The notes under the pieces: generated by a model | The model's database searches: none | The model's input: the letters and a program-made list of their open reading frames with translations, nothing else | What the model was told of the DNA's origin: nothing | Made by a program: the position numbers and the translations under genes | Origin: Chiua virens | Lineage: Eukaryota; Basidiomycota; Agaricomycetes; Boletales; Boletaceae | Direction: 5' to 3' | DNA: 64,000 bases | Assembly (NCBI GenBank): GCA_019787685.1 | Contig: JAHNUO010000039.1 | Coordinates: 62,001 to 126,000, forward strand | In this document: positions 23,501-34,971 of the stretch, piece by piece | How positions within the stretch are numbered: the first letter of the stretch is position 1 | Layout: every line of letters starts with the position of its first letter

Positions 23501-24731
23501 TACTCGCTTGGAAGAACTCTCCATACAACGCGTCTTCAGGGATCATGGCCTTGCTGACAGTGGCTGTGCTAGATCCTGTATTCACTAGGCCCCCTCGAAT
23601 GCAGCCAGCCTCATGTGAACCATAACTTGATGTGGACGATAAAGGTGCGTCGGTGTGATGTGCAGCTGCAGTCATGGACATTTTTGGAATGCCATCTTCA
23701 GGCACCCCTTCACGGACAGTGCGGTCTTTAGAACCCTTCAGGGACTCGGAACTTTTTATTCCGTGACCATCGAATGTGGTGGGGTTGAACCTGAGGTCGG
23801 CTGCATTGCAGCGAGTTGGTGGGGGCGAGAACACATCTGTGACGGAATAATCCATAAGGGAAGAGATACGCGGGACCTGGTTTTTTGTTGAGGCCTGGAC
23901 CGCCTGCAACTGAAAATCTGGGGATACTTACGTGGGTGGAAATTTCAGAACATTCTTCTATAGTCGATACAGCCATGTCACTGTTGTCAGTTGAATGAAC
24001 CATCTGAGCTTGGATGGGGGGTGTCATCGGGTTATCCTTATTTGGAGGGACTAGATCAGTGGAGCCAGACACGCCATTCTGACCACTCGTGCCTGAGGGA
24101 GCTCGTTGAGAACCAGTCAAACTTAAGCATGCGATGATGGAACAATCTGTACGTTCAGAATAATCCTGCATTGTTTTGCGGCGTTTAGTGCAACGTGCCG
24201 CTGCAGCAGTACTTTCCCCCCTAATTTGACCGTGAAAGTGATGACAGCCAGAAGGAGGGAACTTACACAGAAAATGGCCCATGCTGGCTCTGTTCTCTTC
24301 CCCTATCAACTGTTTCTGCACTGCTGTTTTCTCCAGCTGGCTTTAACTCCGGCGATCGTTTAGGTCTATTACCAACAGTCAGAAATCAGCTAAAACCTAA
24401 ATTTGTGAATGAATGAGGCATACGGAATCTCAGGCCGTAGGTTTTGCAAAGAGTGCGATGCAGGTTCACGCGAAACGCCATGTTCAGGTGGCTTGCGTTA
24501 TTGTAGAACGTTATTCCGACAATCCGAATTGAAATATTGATACGAACCTGTGTCGATCTGTGATTGTATCCTTGTGGGTGAAACGGCAATTCAAACCAGC
24601 AAGTGTTGGATGACCTACCCCTGCTTCTGCGAGGCAGCAACTCGGAGGCGCGTTTGAATGAATTGATCCACGTCCTCGTTTGGAAGGTTCATTCGCCTGT
24701 CTTGTTCCGCAAAAAAGTCGTCCTCATTCAT
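20519..24731 (-). CDS. Family X DNA polymerase (Pol lambda / Pol4 type)
   Basis: Start at 24731: MNEDDFFAEQDRRMNLPNED, followed by a first intron. A poorly conserved Ser/Thr-rich N-terminal region (24320-23150) leads into a BRCT domain (GKHIFYVGGDMMYASTTTRGRMEY | KHGGTLVPKYDPTVVTHIVTD, VTWDWVVSGYRRARK, about 23280-22850). Then come the 8-kDa lyase region with helix-hairpin-helix (SIRGVGEKTALK; MEIVNTGDLRRIRYENTEDVAS then TKVFQGIYGVG), the fingers (LRTLDDVRA...LKFYD), palm (PREEARRIF, CGDIDILITRP with the metal-binding Asp pair) and thumb (RRIDFLSVPWVSRGAALLYYTG, FNRAMRLKANKHGYSLNQRGLYAG). The stop is at 20521-20519, after TEEAIFKILG. It acts in non-homologous end joining and base excision repair in the nucleus. 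Many introns of ~50 nt; tail-to-tail with the arrestin gene, 170 bp apart. Confidence 0.82.
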
Positions 24732-26038
24732 AGTTGGACGTGGCATTCAAGTCGACTAGCGGTCCGTGTTCCTCTGAAATTGTGCGTTTAGGGGCCAGGG
24801 GAATATTTTCAAGTCACTGCCGTGTCCACGGAGCCGGAGTCACGTGACCCAAATTGAATGCACGATGATCGTGACGCACCATCGTACAGATCGAGTCACT
24901 CAGTCATTCGAAGTAGTTGAATTTGGAGTCAAATTTCTGGTCCTAACCTTTCCCCGAGTACCAGATTCATCGTATTTCCTCGTACTAGAACTGTTTTTAC
25001 GAGAGTACATATGTCCAAGTCGCTAATTCACTGTTTCGCCGGGTGTCACCGTGACGTTAAGCTGTTCCTGAGAATCGTGTTACTCCGCCAAAATTCTCAC
25101 TAATAATCGCGGTTTCACGGCCGTTGTTGCTTCCTAGTGGTCCACGTGAATCCATTGGTAATTCCAACTGTGGCACAAACGGGGAAAGCACAAAACGTCC
25201 CTCGTAAACTTGTACCACGGCAAATCACTCCGTCTTTTTTTATCACCACCACCCGCGAGCCTGCAGGCAGAGAATCGTGAGAACGTACAGTGCCATGCAT
25301 TTGTATGCTGCCAGGCAGAGATCACTTGGCTGGCTCGATCTCAAACCGGTCTTGAATTGGACATGGTCGCTTCGCCTCATGATGTGTCCCAAGGGCCCAA
25401 ATTGTGTCCCACACGTGTATAATAGCCTTGACAATTGTGGGTTCAAGTTTAGGTCCAAATCGGTCGTCTGAGGCGGTTCCGCTGCTCACGTAAGTTTCAG
25501 GCTGTACACCTTACCTCCCCTGCCACCTCCTGCTCAAAAAATTTCCGTTTCATTTCATGCAAGATCTCCTTATCGTCTTTTGACGTTGATCGATGGGTTG
25601 TTTCTTCTGCCCATCGTTTGGTGCCGTTGTTTTGTTTACTTCTTTCCGTTGGTATGGCGCACAGGATCTCAGTGAACCCACCGCCGGATGCACGCGGACT
25701 CAATCACTCAGCGATCCTCTTCCTCCTGTAGGACTCACCCTAGTCCCTTTGCCTGGCATAATATCGCATGCGCCTCATACTTGGTCAATTTGCCTTCAGA
25801 AGTATCTCGTCTTATGTGTCCACATGCATGTTTCCCATCTTAACCCAGTGTCTAACAGGGCCGCTTGTTTTGACCTCGTGCCCAGCTTCTACTCTGTTTC
25901 GCTGAGTTACTATCGGTATAAAACTCAGTAGTTGCAGCGGCGTCCAATTTTTGTCTTGCCAACGGACTGTCATCTCCATCAAACCCACCGAGTGTGCATA
26001 CCGTTCACCTTCTACTCGTTCACCCCAACGAGGCCCGT
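24732..26038. promoter_or_regulatory. Divergent intergenic region between Pol X and methyltransferase genes
   Basis: No conserved reading frame is seen. It carries the promoters of both divergent genes. A TATAAA-like element (GGTATAAAAC, about 25915-25925) lies ~115 bp before the methyltransferase ATG. Short frames in the middle (for example around 25500-25700 on the minus strand) show no family resemblance. Confidence 0.35.
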
Positions 26039-27341
26039 ATGGCAATTGAATTCAGTAACCGCCACAATTTCCAGGACGATGACGAAGCAAATATTGATGG
26101 CATTTCCGCATCTGGCATATTGCGTTCCCTGGGCGACGACGACGACGACGACGACGACGGTTCTTCTGATACATCGTCCATTCTGACGGAACTTGGAGCA
26201 GACGAGTTTCCAGGCCACTTCAGAGAGCAGGGTGGCCGGCTCTTCCATTCTCATGGTACCTTGCCATACCCATTGCCTGTGGACGGCGAGGAACAAGCGG
26301 TGGGTAGTTGCTTTTGTCCTGTTCCCTATCCTTACAGTTCTTCTCAGCGGCTTAACACGCAGCACAGGATTTTGCGCGACTTATTGGGCTCTCACTTCGT
26401 GGGCCCCGTCGCCGAAGTGCTGACCTACCAGCCGGGCAGACAGAGGCGCGTCCTCGACCTTTGTACGGGGACTGGTCGATGGTACGTTGATTTTCATCTG
26501 ATACGAATCCATCTAATCCGTGGTGGATTGGACTTGTGATAGGTTGATGGATATGGCAAGTCAATTTAGACACGTCAGGTTCTCGGGCATAGATATTGGT
26601 ACGTACATGGCACGTTACTTTCGCTTTCTAAGCTCAACCTTATTGTTGTTCGCTTCCGCTGTATAACCTTGTCAACACGCAGTTCCGATTGCAACAAGGC
26701 GTCCCCTCCCCAACGCCCATTTCGAAATCCTGGATGTCACGCAGCCCCTTCGTTGGGCTGACGGTGTGATGGACTTCGTCCATGCGCGTAACGTCTCTCT
26801 GGCGGCATGTTTTTATCTAGGATACCGGTATTTTTCATCATTCCACGTACAGGTACCCAACTATCCAGAGATGCTACGCGAAGGTGCCCGCGTATTGCGA
26901 CGTGGCGGCATTTTTTTCACCGGCGAGGTGGCCCGGAAGGTTGTATTCGCTCCCGGTTACCCTAGCAACCCGGCTGTGGATGCTCCCGGCGCCACCAGAT
27001 TCTTCAAGGTCGTCAACGACCTTTTGGAACATGTGGGGCTCAACGAAATCACCGACCATATTCCTCACTGGTTGAGAGAAATCGGAATGTTTAGAGATGG
27101 TCGCATTCAAGAACATCTTATTCCCATCGGCGAATGGCATCCATCGTCTCGACAGAAGACGTTAGGCCGTGCGAACCTCGATGCGATGACCATGTTCGCA
27201 GAAAGCTTAAAACCCTTTCTGAGACAACAAGGTCTCACGGAGCGAGAAATAGCCGAACTGATTGAAGGATACATTCGTGACATGCGCCAAGTCTCTGGCC
27301 TAGTGAGCGTCTACCAGACTGTGTGGACGATCAAGGCATGA
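26039..27341 (+). CDS. SAM-dependent class I methyltransferase
   Basis: ATG 26039 (MAIEFSNRHNF) is preferred over an upstream in-frame Met at 25994 because conservation begins here. The N-terminus is acidic with an uninterrupted Asp run encoded by a GAC repeat (about 26137-26160). The Rossmann fold follows: NTQHRILRDLLGSHFVGPV, RRVLDLCTGTGRW (motif I, SAM-binding glycines), intron, VRFSGIDIVPIATRRP (acidic residue after strand 2), PNAHFEILDVTQPLRWADGVMDFVHARNV (motif II region), intron, PEMLREGARVLRRGGIFFTGEV (motif III region). The C-terminal half is helical and ends VYQTVWTIKA. Substrate is unknown; the layout resembles LaeA/UMTA-like fungal methyltransferases, which is inference. At least three introns are present. 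Confidence 0.75.
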
Positions 27342-28946
27342 GCGATCAACAGGTTTGATTGCTCCCCAATTGCTTTCATGAATAACATGTTATGATACGT
27401 GTTGCTTTGTTAGTGTTCTTTGTTCTCTGTTTTTTTTTGTTGAGTCTCTCCCGAATGTCTGGTTCTCGTGTTTTCGTGTTGTACCTTGCTATGTCGTCTC
27501 GCACCAAGAGAAATGTCCGTCATGCTATCATCCTTTCGTCGTGTCGTATTTAAATCAGTTCCTGCCGTTATATCTATTGAAACTTGATGCATTTTTGTTA
27601 ATATCGCCTGTGACACAGTCTGGTGGACTCAAACACCGATTCGGTGGGTCCAAAGCTTTAGGTAACCTGACCTGTATTCACAAGTATATACATACTGTAA
27701 CTTGTGACGGCCCCGCGCACCCGAGCCGACGCTCGGAGCACCTGAGTCAGTGCGTTTCTGAGCAACCCTGCCGCGGTACTAGAACCAACTTCAAGAATCC
27801 CTCCCGCACCACCTTCAGCGAAAGGTCAACACTCTGAATCCAGGCTGGCGAGAGTCCCGGAACCAAAATCTTGACCACTTACTCCTCGTTTCTTGTGTAC
27901 GCCGCTAGATCTGACTTCCGGTACCTTTCCGCACCCATGAGGCAACCAGGTAAGGCTTTCACATGTTCACGCTTGCACTGTCCGGCAGGCAGTGGCAGCC
28001 CGATTGAATCCTTGAACATGTCCGTCTCATTATGGTCGATGACCAGCTGTCACCTCGGATCCCGCTGGACACCTATCACGCCTCCAAGATAAATTTCTAA
28101 GTTGTTTTTGTGCGGCCACAAACCAAATGTCTTATTGTTGCGCCTCTTCAAGTTCGTGCAATGCACTGTCAGTAATTCAGTGGTCATGATACACGTATCT
28201 ATCTGATGACTTTACATTCTTGGGATAACGATCACAGACAGGTGAGCGGAGACTTGAGCCAACGTATCGACGGGTCCGAGTAAAGCTGGTTTTGAATTAC
28301 CAATTTGCACCCACGTCTCGTCACTTTGAAAAATCGGATCATCCAAACACCGCTATGCCGCGACTACAGCGCATATCCGTTGTCGTTCTGAGGCAGCAAA
28401 ACAAACGAACTCACTTCGATAAATCAATGGTGAGTACCTTCAGTCAAAATCTCGTAGAACAGAGTTATTTCAATTTGCAGCTTCAAGCCGGGGACTCGGA
28501 AAACTTGACACTTCCGAGTCACCAAAAGAGTGGGAAAGGCATTGAAACGTCACAGTGCGACCCGGACAAGAGTTACGCTTTCAATACCAACTCGGACAAC
28601 ATCGTCGCCTCTTCAGATTCACAATGGTTACCAACCAATTACGATGATGAACGAATTATTGGATTGGGATTCTGGCAGCGGCTCGAGCGAATGGACACAA
28701 GAGCGTAAGCATAGTACTTATAATATGATTAGACGGAATGTACACTTTGTCTTGCTTCAATGAACACGAGACAAGGATTCTTTGCGTTCCTCATATTGTA
28801 GTAAATTGTACCATTCAACTCGCAGTAACCATAGGCCCAGGTATATAAAGATTGAATTCAGAAAGTCCGTGAAAGTCGCTGGATCATGTTCCTCCAAAAC
28901 TTGATCTACTAGTATACACGTGCACGTCTTTTTGTGCGGTAGGCGG
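27342..28946. other. Convergent intergenic region; no supportable gene
   Basis: It lies between the methyltransferase and beta-glucosidase 3' ends. A 138-codon frame at 28292-28708 (with an apparent GT-AG inside at ~28430-28480) is open but shows no recognisable domain, so I do not call it. The rest is T-rich flank and short frames. Confidence 0.35.
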
Positions 28947-31900
28947 TCAAAGAGGAATAGTGCCGTTCAACCTAAAGTCCCTGCTGCTTGCGCCAACGGA
29001 GAACGTGATCGTGTCGTTCGGCTTGGCCCATCCTTGACGGACAACGTCCCAAATCGACAAGTCATAACGCGAGAGCGTAATCGAAGCCTGACTTGTCTGG
29101 CCTGGCTGGAGGTCGATGTTGGTGAATCCTTTCAAGACCGAGGGAGGCTCTTTTGCCGATGCCGGGTGGTGTAAGTAGAGTTGGGGGATCTAAAGCAATT
29201 AAGCGGGGGGCATTATGCAGAGAAGCCGGAGATACTTGCCTCGCCACCAAAGTGAGAACCCGTGTTCATCACATCAAATGTGACCTGGAATGCAGGCATG
29301 TGAAGCCTGGCGGAAACAAGACCATCAGATGATAGACCTCCCGCTAAAACGCAAGCAATTACCACAGAGCCGTGGACGACCCTTCAGCAATGGCAGTCGC
29401 GCCTCCCGCAGCCCAGTGGTCGATTAGGGTTGTCTCTGGGACATCCGCGGAAGCAATAGGGATAATCGCAAGATTAGAGTATTCGAAGGTCGTGTAACTC
29501 AGGCCGAAACCAAACTCGTAGCGAGGAGTAATGTTTTGCTAGAAAACGAACATGTAAGAAGCATACTCTATTTGTCACGTATAACTCACAGCATCAAACC
29601 AGCGGTAATCAATATAAAGCCTAGAGATTCTCATCACTACGACATGTGGGGTGAAGAGGTAGAATGAACTTGCCCTTCAGTATAATTAATGGGTAAGATT
29701 TCGGTTCCACCGCCACCTAAGGTAAGCTGAGTTGGGTAGTCACTCGCGTTCTTGGCAATCGTGTACGGCAGACGTCCAGATGGATTCCAGTCTCCGTACA
29801 GAACCTCTGTGATGGCATTACCGGCTTCATTGCCACCAAGGTTGGCCCAAACGATCTGGACCAACAAGTCAGGAAGCGACGATGAGAAATACTCGTTATA
29901 AAGCACGAACAGCGGTGACATTGGGGTGTTCAACCCAAGGTTCGAGGATGAGAGGCCCCACACTGTTTGTAATGACGATAGTGTTATTGTTTTGGGCGGC
30001 GACAGCAAGTATGAGTCGATCCCCTTCATGCCAAGCAGTTAGATTCTTTCTGTCTCCTTCGTTCCCATCGACGGTAATGTATTGCTGCGCTGAAAGTTAG
30101 AAATGAACCAATGAGCACATTCAATATCATACCTCCCCAGAGTCGGAATTCACGAAGACGATAGCAACCTCCTGGTCAACCACGGCACTTACAAGCCTTG
30201 CTGAGGTCCCAGTTGTCGAAATCCCAAGAGAAAATGGTCTGATCGACCCTTGCACGAGCTTGAATGGCTTCGTACGGCTGACGATGACACCTAAATCAGC
30301 ATCGAGAATCCAGCTTTGCCAAAATTCGACTCACAGAGATAAGGTACGAGAGCCTGTCTGTCCTGTAACCCAGATCAGCCAATGCGTGGTATTCAATTCT
30401 GAAGAGCATACATACCCAGATCCCCAACCCATGGCAAGAACTCCAGTTGGATCACCACCGTGGTCTGGGTACTCATTTGGGCCGGAATGCGGTGGTGCGG
30501 CATCACTCCCGACCAGCACCATACTCTTAGGCTTCTTCAGGGGTAGTGCACGCTCGTTTTTAAGCAGAACAATGCCGCCAGTGGCGATCTCCCTGACGAT
30601 ATTAGCATGGTCGCTCTGAGCATTGACTTCCTGGTTGATAGGGTCATTGATATTCCATGAATTGATGGTCGTGTTTGGATAGTCTTGATCCTGATGCAAG
30701 TAGTACCACGCAGCGACGATACGCGTGGCCATATCGTCGAGGCGGGCCAGTGAGATTGTATGGTTCTTGGTATACGCGGTGAGATTCCCACCGAAGTAGG
30801 AGTCACCTGAATTAAAAGTGATGTCTCCAGGCATAGTCATCTGCAAAATCCAGGTCAGTAAGCATTCGAGGATAGTTGGTGAATCCAGACAGACATCGAG
30901 ACCCTGAACAGCCGACAATGTGTTCATAGTAGCAGACCAATCCGACATAATGACTATTCAAACGATCAATCTCAGCACGCATTATCAAGCATGGAATACA
31001 AATGGTTACTCACAACCCTGGAAACCAAACTCTCTCTTCAGAATATCATTCATGGTCTTGTTATTGTTGCAGGCATAGGTATCATTGATGAGATCTTGAT
31101 GAGATGTTAGAATATGGACCATGCTGAGAGCAAGTGTTACCGACTGTAGCTGCACATAACAGATGCAACGCCAGCCATTACAGAACGCATGAAAGGATGC
31201 GCGTAAATTTCGTGTTGGGTTCTATCATCGACATTGGACGACGACTGGGTACGATTGTGTTCTTGTTCGCTGTCACAAGTGGGCAGTTAATGACCAAAGT
31301 CTGCCGAAAATCAGGCGCACTGAACTTGTTAATAAAATGCTTGGCAGTCGCTTGGACACCGCCGGCTTGTAATCCGAGAATAGTTTCGTATGCAGCTTCT
31401 CCGACAAGAAACGGATCAGCACCAAAACCTTCAAAGTTTCGTCCACCCTGAGCAACGCGTCCCATGTTCATCATCGGACCCAGAGCAAGATTGACACCCT
31501 TTGCCTTGAATTCCTGGCCCATCGCAAGTCCACGTGCCCGAATCAAAGCACGATTCCATCTAGAGCAGGAAACATCAAGTCCGCTACAGAGAAAGTGCAT
31601 TCAGGTAACTCACGTCGACGCAGTGGTGACTCCAGGCGGGAAAGAGCTGACTAAATCGGCGAACCGAACACCGAGGGGCGAATCCTGTTCGAAGTATATC
31701 AGGACTGGAAGGCTGATGGTATCAAGGTGGCAACTTACCTGAAGACAGAGACCTGGAAAATCGGCAACTGCAGGGATATTTCCTACACAGGGACCATTCT
31801 CCCAACCAACACCAGTAGTAATGTTCACTTTTTGCTCGATTGTATAGCCGGAGATCTACCGCGTTTAAGGGAGATAATAACGCGAAGTAAAGAAAGGGAC

Positions 31901-32368
31901 ACTAACCAAATGTTGAGCCCTGGAATAGGCGATGGCCCATGCAGGCGCGAAGTCGGGAACGACTACTGGGTCGGGGCTAACTGGAGGAGGGTATAACGGG
32001 TCAGTCTCAGGGAAGACTGGTGGCTCCGGAAGGAGCGTGGGCGTAGGGAATGGGGTGAAAGGGTATATTGAAATTGGGATAGTGAGAGGCCCAGAGTGAG
32101 TTGAGACACTCCAAGTTGGATTCGAATGCGTAGCCGAAGAACTGGAGCTGGAACTAAGATGACTTGACGAATGTTTAGTCACAGAGGTAAAGGACGAGGT
32201 TGAAGTTGAAGGAGTGAATGTGGTTGAACTTGTTGGAGTGGCATTAGAAAGGGCGGAAGTCAGTGTCGACGGCAGAGACGAAGAAGCAGACGAAGAAGAG
32301 CCATCAAGCGCGAAGATGCACGACACGAAGAGTAGCAAGAGAGAGAACGTGAGAGATTTTTGGGCCAT
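28947..32368 (-). CDS. Secreted GH3 beta-glucosidase with Ser-rich N-terminal linker
   Basis: Start at 32368: [20 protein letters not shown] then LDG, a signal peptide. An unusual ~80-residue Ser/Thr run and a Pro-rich segment precede the catalytic part. Exons in order show [124 protein letters not shown] (the Asp of MSDW is the GH3 nucleophile), [22 protein letters not shown], then the second GH3 domain ([24 protein letters not shown]) and a C-terminal fibronectin-III-like domain ([20 protein letters not shown] ... [15 protein letters not shown]) ending at 28947. It hydrolyses terminal beta-glucosides in plant cell-wall breakdown. About ten introns. Domain order and length fit GH3 with an FnIII-like end. 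Confidence 0.88.
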
Positions 32369-33875
32369 CTCGCTCTGGGATGCAGACAGGGACCAACTGT
32401 GTGGTTAGAGGCGCACAATTCTCTTCGCGCCGAGCATTTAAAGGGTTAAACAGCTTCTCGTTAATTATGTGGTCTTATGACTAAACCGGATATCGAATCA
32501 GTAAAAGCTTCGGATCTTACGACACTTGGAGAGATCCCCACACCTGCATCACAATTTCAGAGGGCTTAGGACGAGTTGAGATGTCGACGTATATCGGACC
32601 CCCGTCAAGTGGTTACCGAGTGTCACGTCAAGACCATGTTAAGGGCTAATTTGTGATGCCGCTGGTTGTTAACATATATACCAGCGCAGCATTGCTACAA
32701 CTCGATGAAGTATCCACTTACGTGTCGAGAATCGAGAGCCGCTGGTTATATGAGTCTTCGACGAGCCTGAAAACTGATGTGTGACGGACTGGGACATGAT
32801 GATGATGCGGTGCATAGACTGGGCCTGGACCACATGGTGCCGGAGCACGTGAAAGGACGGAAACGGCGCTCGGGGTTATTATTCTTTTTCCGAGTCTGAC
32901 GTCGTCATACCAGCAGTTGTGGTCAGTCACAGTGACAAATTTGGTGGCCTCAATGGCGACACAGATCGAAGTCGGAATACACGACTTGAGACTTCCACTG
33001 GCATTCCCCATCGGTCAACTTTCAAGTTGCAAACGAAGGATAATATACTTTTGTCAGCAAATGCCTGCATGTGCCAGTGGGTGACTGACTGAGCCCACTG
33101 AGTGTAGTGTCTTCCGAGCTTATATTCGGTTCCGAGTGCTAGTTCCTTCGCCGGTGGGAGAAATGCGATCATATGAGCATCCACACGTGTTTGACCAACA
33201 TCGCATGATATGATCACAAGTGTACTTGCAGTTGTAGCAACCTCGCATCATGATTATATCGACTCGAAGGTGATCACGATGGCACTGCCTTCGAAAGACT
33301 GCGGAGCATACCCGTAAGAACAATGATCTGATATCTCAGTACTTTTATTTTCCTTGTCCGCATGCAGCTTTGTGATCTACCTCAGTCGATTTGATGTAGG
33401 ACGGAAAACGGAGCGTGGCACAACGGGGACTGGACGCCATTTCCGGGTGGGGAGATCGATCGTATCCGTAAGTATTGGGGTCATGTAAACCTTATTTTGA
33501 CGGAAACGAGGTGAATCCCTGAGGGAACGTATCGCACGACAGCACACGTTTCTTGCGAGACCAGCTTTCAAACCAGTTTCGTGACATCATTTACACCCTG
33601 GCGAACCTTGTATGCCAACGCACGTTTACCGCGTCCTCCTGGGTCCTTTTATTCTCAATCCGTTCACTTTTTAGAGCGGACACTGGTCAAATCTTGCAGC
33701 TGGCAAATCGACTATCGGATTCGCCAACCCAACGGTCGGTGTTGTGACCTGTTTACTATTTAGGTCTATAGCATCTGAAAAGTTGAACGTTGATGATCAT
33801 ATTCGATAAACACTGGTGTTGACTTGGGCCTCGATCTTCTGCGGTCCGCGACCATCCTAACTTACACCGGCGACC
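32369..33875. other. Intergenic, beta-glucosidase upstream region; nothing recognised
   Basis: No frame with conserved features is seen on either strand. A minus-strand frame at 32718-33011 and short frames around 33300-33760 have no known motif. The beta-glucosidase promoter must lie in the first few hundred bases; no clear TATA box is visible. Confidence 0.3.
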
Positions 33876-34244
33876 TCACTTTCCCTGTGCAGACACAGAT
33901 GCTAGGACATTTTCAGAAAGATGCCAGCAAGTGGGAAGAAACGAGTCCACCTTTTCCGGAAGGTCTGGAAAGACAATAGATAGGATCAAAAAGACGAGCG
34001 ACCATGTGCCATCATAGAGCGCCGCGGATTCGACCAATGTCGTCACAATATTCATGTAGGGCGACTCGGTCCTTGGGCCTAATAGCATGGGGAGAACCAT
34101 AGAGGCAGCCAGGAACGATACCATGTCAGCACAAAGAACCCACCACAGTTGTGCCATAGTACTCACCAAAGATACGTTATACGCACGAGCAGGAGGAGCA
34201 GGCGAGTCGGTTTTATCGGGGGTTGGAGATGCTCCCGCAGGCAC
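33876..34244 (-). pseudogene. Fragment of a multi-pass membrane protein
   Basis: The frame encodes two or three hydrophobic stretches (MAQLWWVLCADMVSFLAASM, VLPMLLG, then TWSLVFLILSIVF) joined by a short loop SPYMNIVTTLVESAALY. That pattern is seen in fungal seven-helix proteins of unknown function. It is too short for a whole protein, and no upstream exons with further helices were found on the same strand (34250-34880 is covered by other relics on the plus strand). It is probably the remaining 3' end of a lost gene. Confidence 0.35.
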
Positions 34245-34362
34245 ATGTTATCGCTATAGCACTACTCGGAAGCTACTCAGCACCCGCCTGTCTTCGGCGG
34301 ACAACGGAGGATAGTTACTCGGTGAAGGGTGGTTCAGGCGAACAGGTTGAGGTGCATGTGAG

Positions 34363-34530
34363 GTGTCGCACCCCCAGTCCGAAAAATATGGAACACACTG
34401 GTCTGCGGGTGATGTCGTTGACATGTTCGCACCCAGCGATGAGGCGGTCGTGGCGGTTCGATCGTGGCTCGTGCAGAGTGGTGGAGAGAGCAATCGCATT
34501 CGATTGACGTCAAGCAAGCTCTTCTCAACA
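34363..34530 (+). pseudogene. Sedolisin (peptidase S53) prodomain relic
   Basis: The frame reads SHPQSEKYGTHWSAGDVVDM then FAPSDEAVVAVRSWLVQSGG, the well-known end of the pro-kumamolisin activation domain (Y-G-x-H-x-S-x-x-V-x-x-x-F-x-P-x-x-x-x-x-x-A-V-x-x-W-L). Neither the rest of the prodomain nor the catalytic Ser/Glu/Asp domain is present in the neighbouring sequence, so this is an isolated scrap. It would have belonged to a secreted tripeptidyl-peptidase. Confidence 0.55.
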
Positions 34531-34531
34531 A

Positions 34532-34747
34532 TTGGGCGCCATCCAGTTGATGAAGGAGAAACACGACCTAGAGACTGAGGCACTGCTCTCTGCACTCTCT
34601 GATTCACAGCGTACGACCAAAACACTTCGGGAAGAGAACCTCCAGCTTCGGGATCGCATACGCGGACTGGAGGGGGAATTGGATGAGATGCGGGCCCAAA
34701 TTCACCGGTTTGCATCTGCGTATTACCACCGCGTGCAGATTTTCTAG
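34532..34747 (+). pseudogene. Coiled-coil protein fragment
   Basis: A short frame with strong heptad character: QLMKEKHDLETEALLSALSD, SQRTTKTLREENLQLRDRIR, GLEGELDEMRAQIHRF. It directly follows the sedolisin scrap in another frame and ends at a stop 34745-34747. Upstream exons are not evident. It could be a single displaced exon of a cytoskeletal or structural protein. It is not joined to Sec6, which starts 230 bp later. Confidence 0.4.
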
Positions 34748-34971
34748 GTCCACCAAGGATCGACCTATGCATTTCACAATATGATTGTGGTTCCCCTTTA
34801 AATTTCAGGTCGCCGCTGAGGACATCCATGAAATGGACTTTCCGGGAGTCCTGGAGTTCACGGAAAGTCCAAATCACAGATTTTGGTCTGGTGGGCGCAG
34901 TGACATGTGTTCACGTGGGTAATGTCAAATTATGATCCGCCGCATCTGTAACTGCCTACCATGGCCACCAG

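Noticed and set aside
34254..34877. 207-codon minus-strand frame
   Set aside because: It is antisense to the sedolisin and coiled-coil relics, whose plus-strand text is recognisable.
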